Shown here one piece after another: positions 37,577 through 48,440 of a stretch of 64,000 nucleotides of DNA (within the stretch, counting starts at the first letter, position 1; every line of letters begins with the position of its first letter). This DNA is from Sipunculus nudus. Its lineage: Eukaryota; Annelida; Sipuncula; Golfingiida; Sipunculidae. A model generated the notes under the pieces. That model saw only the letters and a list, made by a program, of their open reading frames with translations. It was not told the origin of the DNA and ran no database searches. Where the stretch lies: NCBI GenBank assembly GCA_026874595.1, contig CM049308.1:22171867-22235866 (forward strand). Direction: 5' to 3'. A program made the position numbers and the translations under genes.

Positions 37577-38630
37577 AGCCCTCAGCCCTTAGGCTGATGG
37601 GCTATTGTTGTCACATAAGCTGTCCGTCCATCCGTCTGTCCATCGTGCCGTGTGTCCGTCCATCCGGCGTCTGTTAACTTTTACCTTGTGAGCGGGATAT
37701 CTGGAAAAGGATTCACCGTCAGAACTTTATTTCCTCTGTAAAGATGTATATCGACAAAATCTCGGTCAAGTTTGAAGATGAGTGACTTTGACCTATTTTT
37801 CTACATTTTAGAGCTGATTATAGAAAAACACTTAGATGCTTATTACTTAGGAACCATTTGGTGGATTTTCACAAAACTTACTATGATTATTGGGACTGAT
37901 AGTCTGTACCTGCTACACAAGTTTGGTGGCGCCACCTACAATTTCTGATTTTAAATGAATTTTTATCGGATTTTTCAACTTGTGAGCTTGTGAGCGGGAT
38001 ATCTCTAAAAGGATTCACCTTAGGAATTTTATTTTTTCGGTGAAGATGTATATTGACAAAATCTCGGTCAAGTTCGAAATTGGGTGACCTTGACCTATTT
38101 TTCTAAGTTTTAGAACTGATAATAGAAAAAACATTTAGAAGCTTATTTCTCAGGAACCATTGGGTGGATTTTCACAATGCTTACTATGATCATAGGGACT
38201 GATGGTCTGTAACTGCTGCACAGGTTTTGGGGTGCCACCTACAATTTCTGATTTTTAATTAATTTTTCTTGGATTTTTCAACTTTGGCCTTGTGAGCGGG
38301 ATATCTCTAAAAGGATTCACAGTAGGAATTTTATTTCTTTGGTGAAGATGTATATTGACAAAATCTCAGTCAAGTTTGAAGATGGATAACCTTGACCTTC
38401 TTTTCAAAGTCACAGAGCTTATAATAGAATAAAACTTAGAAGCTTATTTTTCAGGAAGCATTTGGTGGATTGTTATGAATCATGGTACATACCTCTCCAT
38501 TTTAAATTTAAAACTGAGACATGTATAGATATTAATCCATTTGAGAACAGATATTTAGTACTTGTTACTGTTACCACCTTTAAACACTGTTCTTTTGGCT
38601 GAGGGCTTTTGTCAGCTTCTGCTGATATTC
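37577..38630 (+). mobile_element. Element with inverted ends and about 300-bp tandem repeats
   Basis: The left end AGCCCTCAGCC (37577-37587) is the exact reverse complement of GGCTGAGGGCT (38597-38607). Next to the left end is a GTCCGTCCATCCG-type run (37621-37670). GAGCGGGATATCT recurs at about 37692, 37992 and 38294 (period about 300), giving roughly 2.7 units, each with AAAATCTCGGTCAAGTT and ACCATTTGGTGGATTTTCAC. GGTGGCGCCACCTACA links it to the 26.4 kb element. A short hairpin (TCAGC/GCTGA) at 38612-38625 follows the right box. No transposase. Molluscan pearl-type and related Helitron-like elements have this architecture, which is the basis for the suggestion. Confidence 0.5.
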
Positions 38631-39794
38631 TATTGTGGTACCTGTCCTATCAGATCTGTGATGCAAATCTAGCAGTGGGAAACTTAAACTTATTGTAGTC
38701 TCATTTTGTTAAACTCCTGAATATACAGGCCTAATACAAACTTTTGCATTCGGACAGGGCACCAGTGCTTGTGCCAGGATTGTACTGGTTGGGTTTTCCA
38801 TGGGCCAAGTTGGGCAAAAGGCTGAGTTCATTGAAGGTGGCAATTGATATGGGCTGAGTTAACTGGTGTAGTTTCTGATAAGTGGCACCAAGGATTCTTA
38901 AGGATTTATGGGGAAATATTGGAAATGACCCCCCTTAGGACACACCTGGCATCATTTGCTGTCACTTCAGACCAGAAAGAGTATGACCATAGATGAAATG
39001 CATGACAGCTGCAGAGTGCTGCTGCTATCATTTAAAATATCCATCTGTAACAACATGACAACAGTATTCAGTAGATCTGAATTTACAAAACACCAAAACA
39101 TCACATTCACTGTATAAATTGGGTAACCTGTGCAGTTTTCAATGACAGATTTCATCATCAGTGAGTATGAATAGTATGTAATACAAAAGCAAATGAATTG
39201 ACACTAACATAACAGGCATTTATTAAGCTTGACTAACACTTTGGAATTTAATACCACAAGTGCACTAGTGTGTTTTGTGTATGATCATGGTCACGATATT
39301 TGTGCTCTGTTAACCATGCAGACAAACCGTGTACTTGGTTGTAACTTGATTGTCATGAAAGTATGTAAATAGACAAATGACATGGTGGGAAGAACAGACA
39401 TAATAATGCGTGATGCCAGGAAAACCACACCTAAAAGTTCTGTTTGAACTTCTTTTTTTGTAACCTAATTACTTTAATGGAGACAAGTGACATTGGTAAA
39501 AGTCATTTTTTGTAACATTTAAACTTCAGACTTCCAAACCACTCCTAAGTTAGTAACACAGCTTCAATTCTCAAGATAGGTGTTGAAATCAATTTGATCT
39601 TCCATGTATTGACAGAATGGCTATTAATATATGTGTGTAACTTTATACATTGGTGTGACTGCTCTAAAGAGATAAACTTAATAAAGCCAGAAATCCAATG
39701 AAGCCAGGAATGCAGTTAAATCCAGATAACTTTAATCTTATTGTATGTGATACACCATATATAGCAGTCTATTTAAGTTTCAATACATGTTCAT

Positions 39795-39900
39795 ATACTG
39801 TGGTTGGTTTTATATTCAGAGGGCTAAAATATTTTGCGATTTTCACTTTCTTGGCTTTCCAGGGTTCCATTTTCACAATCTCTCTATACAAAAGGCCTAT
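39795..39900 (+). repeat. Dispersed repeat family E, copy 1
   Basis: ACTGTGGTTGGTTTTATATT, GGGCTAAAATATTTTGCG and GGGTTCCATTTTCACAATC match 51895-51995 in order and orientation. Inverted partial copies lie at 40085-40190 and 53250-53330 (AAAAGGCAACCACAG ends). The family word is a TGGTTGGCTTTATATTCGCG-like end. Confidence 0.5.
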
Positions 39901-40084
39901 ACACAGAGTATGACCATTATTACGTGCATTAATTATATCAAATATTATGTGCATAAAATCTTATGAACAAAAATATAAAAATAAATCAGAAAGATTTGAT
40001 ACTATTTAAAATATCTGTCTTAAACATACACAGTCTGTTATTATTTATGTCAGCCTATTACTTTTACACTTTGCCTTCCAACAG

Positions 40085-40190
40085 TGGGACCTCTTTTTCA
40101 CGAAGCTTTTATTTTCATGAAATTTGCATTTCGCAAATATAGTATATATATTTCAAAACCTCGAACAAAAAGGCAACCACAGAAACACAA
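40085..40190 (-). repeat. Dispersed repeat family E, copy 2 (inverted)
   Basis: Ends AACCTCGAACAAAAAGGCAA then CCACAG, the reverse complement of the left end of the 39795 and 51895 copies. It contains TTCATGAAATTTGCATTTCG. Confidence 0.4.
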
Positions 40191-40328
40191 TTTGCTCTAG
40201 ATAAAATATTTGTTGTCCATCTTTTTATTTTTAGTTTATCAAGAGGAAGTCCTGCTTGATAATAAGTTCCTGTTAACCACATGACTTGTGTATTTTCCCA
40301 GGTCTGTTATTAATAATCACTTCCCTGA

Positions 40329-40649
40329 TTAATCATCCTTGTTTATAAAATTAATTATCACATCCATTTGTTTAGGACTGTATGAAAGAATTAAAATTTT
40401 TAAAAATACTAGCACATTACCTATTTTAACATTGGGACAGGTCCTCAGGACTTCGTCCCATTCTGTCAAGGACAGGTTTTGCATGGGGCAGGTTACCTGC
40501 CAGTTTGGGTAGTTTCTGACAGATGGCGCTGCTATTGACCCTTCAAGAATATCACAGATAATGTCAAATTCTTCGGGATCTATGTGAATATATGGAATAT
40601 TAGCACCCCCCCCCTTTACATTTACACTTGTGAATTTCATTTTCATCAT
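40329..40649 (-). other. Unrecognised minus-strand open frame, 106 codons
   Basis: I do not recognise this frame. The residues are more protein-like than most chance frames in the window (for example HIDPEEFDIICDILEG and NLSLTEWDEVLRTCPNV), with an acceptor-like CATATATTCACATAG before the DPEEF part and a donor-like GGTAATG after NVKIG. It may be a decayed exon or retrocopy fragment inside intron 1, or chance. The N-terminal part runs through a G8 tract and is unlikely to be coding. No start, promoter or neighbouring exon supports it. Confidence 0.2.
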
Positions 40650-42329
40650 TTACTGAATTTTACAGAATTTTGCAAAAAAAATCAATGCCTCAAAATTTAG
40701 TGGCCATTTGCAAAATGCTGCAGGACTTCATGTCAGCTGAGCCATCGATAGATAAAATCAACTGACAAAAATGTCAAAACATTTCATAGGGAAGTGAATG
40801 TTGACTGGAGGAAAAGGTTGCACTGAGCCCCTTTCTTCTTAAATTGATAAAATGATAGTGGTATTACCATATCCTACTTTTTATGTCTGATATCTTTAAT
40901 GTTAATCGCAGCTACAGTATAATATTACTTAAATTTTCATTGTAATAACACAAACAGACTTGATTTGATAATTGAAAGTGTCAGTTAGTCAGGTGACCCC
41001 TGGGTAATCTATTATTCAGGATCCCATTACCCTCGTCATGTGACCCTCATATTCCTGTTGAATCTACACTGAATTGCTGATGATAAAATTATCATATATT
41101 ACTTTACATTCTTTGATCTTACATTGATCAGAGGTCCTATCTATGGTTATTTTTACTCAGTTAGGAATAATGCTTAGTCAGTGGATGCAGTTAAGACTTT
41201 TGTCATGTTTTAATAAGACAATTTCCTTTGCTCAGGGCACCTTAGTTTAAGTGTGTTTCATTTTAGATTAAAATCCAGGAAGATTTTAAATTTGCTTAGA
41301 TGAAATTGCAATTTTAATGTGTAAATAATAACAAGGAGTCAGATTTAAATATGCTTGTGAGACCATATAACTCTTAATTGTGAACCCTGGCAGATTTAAA
41401 AATGACAGCTTTGCTGGTACATAATTCATTCTCAGAGTTTTGTTTTCATTTCTATGATTTATTAATTTCTTTTCATTATGAAAATTAAAGATTTTTGATT
41501 ATTGATGTTTGTTCAGTGCCTTCCCTCATGTTAGGACCCTCATGGTTAAAAATTTTAAATGAGATTTATAACCACTGTCAGATAAATCAGAAATGTCATT
41601 ATCAGAGATCTGGGTGACACTTAACCCTGGTCAGTTGCCAGGTTATTAACTGGTATATTTAAGTAAGAGCCTGAAATTTCCTCTTTCCCATGAATATTTT
41701 AATGTCGGTGGTAAATGTTAATATGACCAATGTGATGAACCTTGTATTGTGAGTAAACAAGGAAAGTCAGCATAACGAAGTGTAAACAGAAATATAAAAC
41801 TCCTTTGTAGTGCAGGTCTGTTCTTTAACATGATGTTAAATGAAACGGGCCTGTTCTTGCTTATATGAGCAAATAACATGGAAATGAGTACGGGATTAAA
41901 ACTAAACATCTGACTTATTCAGTATTGAACTGACTTCCTCTGTAACCTTTCCGCACTTAGATAAAGGAAGGGGTCGCGTACCGGAGTAGATGTCAAATAT
42001 TACGATGGTACCACAGATAATAGATCTGAGCCAGTTCAGAGTATTTACAACCTGGGGTGATGGGGCTCCAGGTTTTACGAGTTTATATATAGCATGCCCT
42101 CATTCAGTTCCTTTGGCGTATTTAAGGTAGCATCTCTGACAAAAATCCCTAAATTTAAAATCAGTCCAATAGCTGTTTCAGATGCATATTAAATCCCATC
42201 ATGTATATATTTTAAACCTGGTACAGAGCTTTTTCTAATGGTATATATGTATTTATGATATTCATAGTCACTTTCATATGAAATTTTGACAATTTTAAAT
42301 TTTAACCATTTGCAGGGTTTGAAATTTTT

Positions 42330-42440
42330 CTGGAGAGTTTCAGGCTGGCAAGGAAAACAGTTTCAACATGTTACAGGCCCTCAGGGAAATTCATCTTTTT
42401 TTTTTATTAAATTCAGTGTATTTCAGTAAATGATGGACCA
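42330..42440 (+). repeat. Dispersed repeat family D, copy 2
   Basis: GGAGAGTTTCAGGCTGGCAA, CAACATGTTACAGGCCCTCA and TTCAGTGTATTTCAGTAAAT correspond to 28775-28885. Confidence 0.45.
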
Positions 42441-43177
42441 CTACCACATGATTTAAACAAATACACAGAAACTTGTTTGCTTGTATCAGAACATTATTGA
42501 ATTAATTGTGAATTCACTGCTGTTCAGAAAGGGGAGGTCAAACAAGTAAAGAAGTGAAGACTTTGAACCCTGAACATGGCCCCCCATTCTGTTCCGTAAA
42601 TACAGCATGGTTCAGTCCTCCCAAAGGGCAACTTTAAAATAATTTTCCATCAAGAGTACATTCTGTTATTCAGGTTCTGTTACAACATAATTCTAGATAA
42701 ACTCTGGGACCAGGGTTTAAAGTGTTGTTACAATTAGGAGAAAATGGTTACCATAGTAACATGCACCTTGCTCTTAAATAAAAACAAATGAATATAGATC
42801 ATTGAAATTCTCTTTCTCTTAAAATTTGAGGGCTTGTGCTGTCTTTAAAACCACAAGTTGTGTAGACATGTTTTAAGTGAAATGGTGCTGTGTCTGAACA
42901 TAATACATGCTGTATATAACTGAGTCTTCAAAAACAGAGCCCATTAGTCAGGAAATAATGTATATACTGTTTGTATGTTTGGGGTTATGCAGTGTATATT
43001 TATATAAATCATTGATATCACCCTAATTTTGTATTGTTATGTCTTTTCATTAGCTCTACACTGAGTTGTTTATCATATTCTTCCCAGAACTTAGCCAGAT
43101 TAAATAAAGGATTGCGTAGGAGTGCATGCATTATCTCTGGTGTAACCTGCATATCATATTTTTTCTTTATTTTGCAG

Positions 43178-43837
43178 TGTTCATCTCAAACTTGTGCAAT
43201 GAGCCTAAGGACACTGCAGTAGCCGAGCTTTTGCTTAGACTGCCATTGCTCAAGCCAGGTAACTTAGAAGCCAAGATGGAGTACATGAAAATTATACCAA
43301 AAATCCTGACGCATTCGTTAGATCATGGTATGCATATAGAAGAAAGCAGGCAACTCTTGTCGTACTCGCTAATACACCCTGCCATGAATGCGGACGAGCG
43401 AATGCATTTATCTGTGTGGCTAAGCCACCTTGAGGAACGATTTTCAGAGGACAGTGTGCACGCAGGTGAACTCTCAGATTTACCCAATTCTTCGTCCTCG
43501 TCGTTGATTGATGCCCGCAACCTGCTCAATAGCCAGTCCCTGCCGTTCACGTCTACAAACTCCCAGCACGCGTTCCCTACTATGTCACAAGGTAATGGCT
43601 GGGCCCAGGATACGATAGGTTCCCACAGGTCAGACACCAATAATGGAATTAACAATGGAAATGGCTGCACATTAGCCAATGGTATTAAGGTAAAGATGGA
43701 ACCCATCACCACCAGCTCAGGTGCTATGCTCGGAGGGTCGGGTGCTGGTCACGCCCCCCTGAGGAGAGACCACTTCCTTGTACAAGCCACGATCTCAGGT
43801 CCACCACAGTTCAACTCCCAAGGAGCCCACATCCAAG
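43178..43837 (+). CDS. SAMD4: Smaug/SAMD4 homologue, coding exon 2 (residues 74-293, splits 294)
   Basis: Encodes the second Smaug similarity region and a long linker. Residues 84-162 ([56 protein letters not shown]) match vertebrate SAMD4 ([37 protein letters not shown]) very closely. SSR1 and SSR2 fold together as a helical interaction domain in fly Smaug. From about residue 165 the chain is Ser/Asn/Gly-rich and probably disordered, with a VKME (245-248) that fits a sumoylation consensus. It starts after TTTATTTTGCAG and ends ATCCAAG|GTAAGA (phase 1 at both ends). The open frame upstream of 43178 and downstream of 43837 is intron: downstream it enters a dispersed repeat. Confidence 0.96.
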
Positions 43838-45774
43838 GTAAGACTCAACTAGAAATTTACACTCAGAGAGCGCAGAACTCCGCCAAGGCAGCTCATTACC
43901 CCCATAAAGTATCAGGGTTAGAATTTCGTAGGATTTTGCAAAATTCATTGGAGAATCAATGGTTGCCCCACCGCCATCTTCTGGAAAACCTACTGATCAA
44001 CCCCTGAACAAAACTGCATCTCTTAGGGAAGGATGTAACCTAGTGGTTAAACAGAAGACTAGTTGGAAACCCTGCCATAAACTCCAAGGCAAAGTGATTT
44101 GCCTTTATAGCTTAATGACAGACTATGACTTCTGGATTAATAGTCCTCTGTGGTAAGGAGGGAAGACAACTAAAATGGTCAGTCTGTCTGTCTTTCCATC
44201 CTTCTGCCCTGCCCCATCACTGATGCCAGACTTTCCTAGTTAAACATAAGGCAGGGGACTATTTGTGCTTCTAGGCCCTTGTTACTATTCTATTTTATAT
44301 AAAACTTGAAATTCAGAAAGCATAAAAAGTAGCATAAAATTGTGATCATATCGGGATCATATACTAATTCAGTAGATGTGCTACCAACAGATGGACCTTT
44401 GATTTAAAAGAGGATACAGCCCATCGGAGTATAATCTTCTATTTGCTCTATTTTCAAGGAGTCTTGTCCAGTGAATGAGACATAAAGCTTTCTTTTTTCC
44501 AATTTTATCCCTTTTGTTAAATTGCAGATTTGAAACCATTACAAAATTGAAGCAAACCACTGTATATTCTAAGTACTACATTATATAGTACAGTAATAAT
44601 CCGATATACCAGAGATTTGAAAATTTTACCCCCATCGCACAGTAGGGATTATTTATCTTGAACTTTGTGTTTATGGTTGTATAGCACTGTATGTTCTATA
44701 ATATCGATACCCAAGATTAATCCCCCCAAAATCACCCAGCTAACCCCCCCCCCCCCCCACCCACCGACCCACCCACATATCATTAGCAGTTCTGCCGCAC
44801 AAACTTTTTCAAAAGAACTCAAGAATTTGTGACTCCAAGACTGCACAAGTGGCAGACCCCAGGAGTGAATAGCACTGCTACTTATGTTACTTATAATGAG
44901 TGTATTACCTCGGGTAATAGCCTGGTGTTGGTTAGGTGCACGTTAGTTTGTCATGGCTATTTTATTAGAATGTACAGCAACGTAATTGTGACAATATATC
45001 ATTCCTTGCCATGTTTATATTTTGCTTTGACAGATCACATTTTGAAGGGATATAAATATGTCTGTTTTTCTCTGACTAGCAACAGCTTGATGTCAAGTTT
45101 AACGAGATGCACTTTTGTTTAAAAACACACAACTATGTGTGCAATAGAAGAAAAAAACAATATCTTGTGCAGTAGCTCTCATAAATTAAGCAGTGGAAAA
45201 AGAATGCATTGAAATATCTCTTAGTCATAAATCCCTGAGCAGTTATTTTAAACGTATTCTATGAATAGATCTCATAAGTGCTGTTCCCTGGTTGTCAGAT
45301 TGTTGGAATATCAGTTTTTACTTCTTTTTGTTTTATCTGTAGAAATTGTCTGTATCTTCTTGTATTTTCATTTATTGTTTCAAAATAAATATTTAGAGTG
45401 TATTGTAAAGATTTTAGACAATTCTTAATATTAATATAAATTTGTTTTCTAAGTTTGTTGGAAGGAAACTCATATAATATCTAAATGTATCTAATTGTGA
45501 ATGCTACAAAGTATTAATTTGATTTCCTGAAAGGTCTGGTTGAAATCTCCTTGGAAAGACCTTAATTTCGTCACAACAGCCTATTTTCTCTAGTGTCGAG
45601 TAAAAGCATGATTATTGCAAATAGCATATAAATAGACTCTTTTTGTAGTGCTGAAGCCCACTGTCTTAATCATAAATGTTTATATATTGAATCATTAAAT
45701 TGAAATATAGATGTGCCACATCGGATTATATCATTCTGGTCGTGTTTGGTTAAAACAGACATGTTTGTTTATAG
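43838..45774 (+). other. SAMD4: Intron 2 of the Smaug gene
   Basis: 1.94 kb, GTAAGA to TTTGTTTATAG. It begins with a dispersed repeat (43849-43905) directly behind the donor. 44744-44758 is a C run followed by CACCCACCGACCC. No gene is supported; retention would add about 56 repeat-derived residues before a stop at 44005-44007. Confidence 0.85.
43849..43905 (+). repeat. Dispersed repeat family C head, adjacent to exon 2
   Basis: CACTCAGAGAGCGCAGAACT, CCGCCAAGGCAGCTCATTAC and CCCCAT closely match 54358-54405 (CACTCAGAGAGTGCAGACCT, CCGCCAGTACAGCTCATTAC). At 54.4 kb this head precedes the family C core, so it is probably the 5' part of that element. The insertion lies only about a dozen bases past the exon 2 donor. 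Confidence 0.65.
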
Positions 45775-46011
45775 GAGAGGTGTCCCACCGCCCTCTGGCC
45801 CGCAGCTCGTCTGTGACTCCACCGTCAGTGTCTGATTGGTTGAACAAGTGTAGTGAACCTGGGGTTCCACGATCTCAGCCGGAAATTCATGTGCCGTTGT
45901 CCCCGCAGAGCAGTGTGACATCATCAGGTAGTAGTAGCGATACACATCAGGAAGAAGGGCATCAACCACAGCCAAGAAACACATTCCTGGAGGAAAATAG
46001 TGGCATGAAAG
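45775..46011 (+). CDS. SAMD4: Smaug/SAMD4 homologue, coding exon 3 (residues 294-372, splits 373)
   Basis: Encodes the Ser/Pro-rich linker before the SAM domain. Residues 303-310 (RSSSVTPP) and 333-347 (VPLSPQSSVTSSGSS) match the vertebrate blocks RSLSLTPP and APLSPQSSVASSGS. Residues 361-372 (RNTFLEENSGMK) match RNTFQEEGSGMK, which immediately precedes the SAM domain. These Ser-rich blocks are likely phosphorylation sites; that is inference. Entry is at GTTTATAG|GAGAGG and exit at GGCATGAAAG|GTAAGG, phase 1. Reading past the donor meets a TGA at once (ISV, then stop). The last 60 bases of this exon and its donor are tandemly copied twice in the following intron. Confidence 0.95.
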
Positions 46012-46340
46012 GTAAGGGGGCGGGGCTTATTCAGATATCAGTTTGATTGAAAAGTTTGTGATTGATAGGTCAGTGAATGAGGTCATGAAGAAGGCCGCCA
46101 ACCACAGCCAAGAAACACATTCCTGGAGGAAATAGTTACATGAAGGGCAAGGGGGCGGGGCTTATTTAAATATCAGTTTGATTGACAAGATAGGTCAGTG
46201 ATTGAGGTCATGAAGAAGGCCATCAACAACAGACAAGATACACATTCCTGGAGGAAAATATTGGCATGAATTGAAGGGGGCTGGCATATTCAGATTGTTT
46301 GATCAGTTTGATTGATTGACAGGTCTGTGATTGACAGTTC
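45951..46340 (+). repeat. Tandem triplication of the exon 3 tail and flanking intron
   Basis: Unit starts (GAAGAAGGSC) at 45951, 46088 and 46212, periods 137 and 124. Unit 1 holds the real exon 3 end and donor. Unit 2 keeps AACCACAGCCAAGAAACACA and TTCCTGGAGG but has lost one A (GGAAATAG, a frameshift) and has GGCAAG in place of GGTAAG. Unit 3 has lost the donor (ATTGAAGGGGG). The intronic part (GGGGGCGGGGCTTATT, ATCAGTTTGATTGA, GGTCAGTGAATGAGGTCATG) is copied too. Confidence 0.9.
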
Positions 46341-47970
46341 AGTGAATAAGGCTATGATTGGATACTAGCATGATTATAAGTTCATCAAACACAGGGTGAA
46401 ATGAAAATTTAAGTATTATTGAAAGATTTTTGATGATGGGGAAATGATTGTTTTGGATTTAAAAGTCACTGATTGATGTGATTAGAAGCTGGGGTTTGAA
46501 ATTTATGGATGAATTGACCTTGATATGCTGTAGCTGACATTTTTGGCAGAGTGTGATTGACATAATATACATAATTGACAGGCCATGACAGATAGTCCTT
46601 GAAATGATGGTGATCCACAAGTTTTAATTGACAGTTACAGACTCTTCCGTATGGTTGAAAAGCATATTTGCATGGGTGAAAGCTGCATATATTGATTAAT
46701 AGTATTTGCAGGGACTTTTTAGATACTCTGAAAGCTGATGGATTTGGTCTAAACAGCTCCAAATCTCTGGCAAATTTACAGTAAAGGGTTTTCCCTTTTT
46801 CTGCACATTTAGGGTTTTGATTTTGTCAATGGAGGGCTGAGACTGGGCTGAGCTTTGTGTGTCGTCTTTACAGTTGTATCTAGCCCTTTCTTTCAGTCAG
46901 ACTCTTGTGATTACACTCCAAGGGCACTCAAAGGGCACTCAAATATTGTAGCGGCAGAATGACACAAACAAATTTATGCAAATGAAACTAATTAACCATC
47001 TCTGTGTGTGTTTCATCTTGAGTGTCCAAACTCGCTCTGTCAGATGCTCTCTTACTGTGAGTGTTTTCTTAGTTCTCTGGACCTGGAACTTACCCCACAC
47101 AAGGGCCTCTCATTTTGCTGTATTTATCTATTTGGATGATGTGGCAGAATATTCCTAGGCCCTGTTGATTGTGATGAGGATGCAAATATTTTCGTCTGTT
47201 ACACAATGCCGCATGGTCTACAAGTATGTCACTTAGAATGAACTAGAGTGACCTAATGCCAGATATATATTGGTGTACTTTCTCACACCATGTGACAAAA
47301 AAGGTTCTGTGATAACTTCTTGGATTGGTATATCTTCCTGCTTGTTTATTGAATTTCTGACTGCATACAAGCCTGTGTCCCATGGGTTATGTAGAGGACA
47401 GCCAGCTCGAACATTTTCGCAAAAAATGACCAGTTACCAAAGAGATAGAATTTATACTTTGGTTTGTATGTTCAAAAGTATCCTTTTGTGTTTATTCATC
47501 ATTTGTAGCCCAGTGGTTTAAAAGATTGCCAGCTGTTTACAGTAATATTGGTGCAGTGGAATGGTTGGCCAATGCAGTGCATTTACCCATATGACTTGTG
47601 TCAGGACTCGAAGTAGGCCTACTGATTTTGGTATTCATTCTTAGTCAGTAATAGACTAATAGGCACTTGTGGCCAAGCTCAATGGGATATTGCTAATGCA
47701 GCTTCTTCTGTAGATTGAGGAGAAAAACGACTGGCCAGCACAGCAGGAAACCCGTTTGTGCAGGCAAGCTTGATTCAGCCGGACACTTATCAGCATAGAC
47801 TAAACTGACAATCCCCACTTTGTAAGCTTATATTCGCTATCGAATAAATACGAGGATACAATTGTTCGGTACCAGATTGTATGACAAATTCAAGGAAACT
47901 TTCAAAATTTGATGTTTATCAGTGACTGAAAGACCCTGTGTACATTTCCCCTATACACTCCTACAAGGCA

Positions 47971-48440
47971 GTTGATTCAAGATCAAATTCTAATGCAAAC
48001 CGCGCCGAATGTAGCAATTTCTTATGTCTGAATATGATAAATAAGAAGTATCAGGATGATCGGCAATTAAAAAAACCAGTGCCCACACTGCTGTGTTCAA
48101 TGAATGGGCTGGTCAGGCTGGACGCTAGGGGGCACTAGATGTTTGCCTGCAGTTTTTCAAGCAGACAGTCATTTACTGCCTCCACACACGAGAGTATCGG
48201 TATTAGTTGATTCAAGATCAAATTCTAATGCAAACCGTGCTGAAAGTAGCAATTTCTTATGTCTGAATATGATAAATAATAAGTATCAGGATGATCGGCA
48301 ATTAAAAAAACCAGTGCCCACACTGCTGTGTTCAATGAATGGGCTGGTCAGGCTGGACGCTAGGGGGCACTAGTTGTTTGCCTGCAGTTTTTCAAGCAGA
48401 CAGTCATTTACTGCCTCCACACACAAGAGTATCAGTATTA
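47971..48440 (+). repeat. 235-bp tandem duplication
   Basis: GTTGATTCAAGATCAAATTC starts at 47971 and again at 48206. The two copies differ at only a handful of sites (CGCGCCGAATG/CGTGCTGAAAG, AATAAG/AATAAT, CACTAGA/CACTAGT, ACGAG/ACAAG). The period is not a multiple of three, so the similar open frames in each copy are not a repeated protein domain in one frame. A recent local duplication. Confidence 0.95.

Larger units (their letters stand above)
6386..43177 (+). other. SAMD4: Intron 1 of the Smaug gene (36.8 kb)
   Basis: Bounded by GTAAGT at 6386 and by TTTCTTTATTTTGCAG at 43177. It holds no convincing coding gene. Its content is mostly AT-rich DNA with dispersed repeats, listed separately: a SINE-like head at 6.84 kb, paired dispersed repeats at 8.3 and 10.0 kb, the AGGTAC element at 10.8-12.3 kb, Helitron-like tandem-repeat elements at 26.4, 30.1 and 37.6 kb, and homopolymer C/G runs. 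The stretches at 12.4-18.4, 27.4-30.0, 31.4-33.9 and 38.7-43.1 kb otherwise show little beyond short diverged repeats. Such long first introns often carry enhancers. Confidence 0.85.

Noticed and set aside
43126-43177. Extension of the exon 2 open frame upstream of 43178
   Set aside because: The extension lies in the pyrimidine-rich acceptor; the join to exon 1 restores the conserved Smaug sequence and correct phase.
44015-44110. Second tRNA-derived SINE head (TAACCTAGTGGTTAAACAG)
   Set aside because: The A-box-like word is fair, but the B-box-like word is too close and poorly matched.
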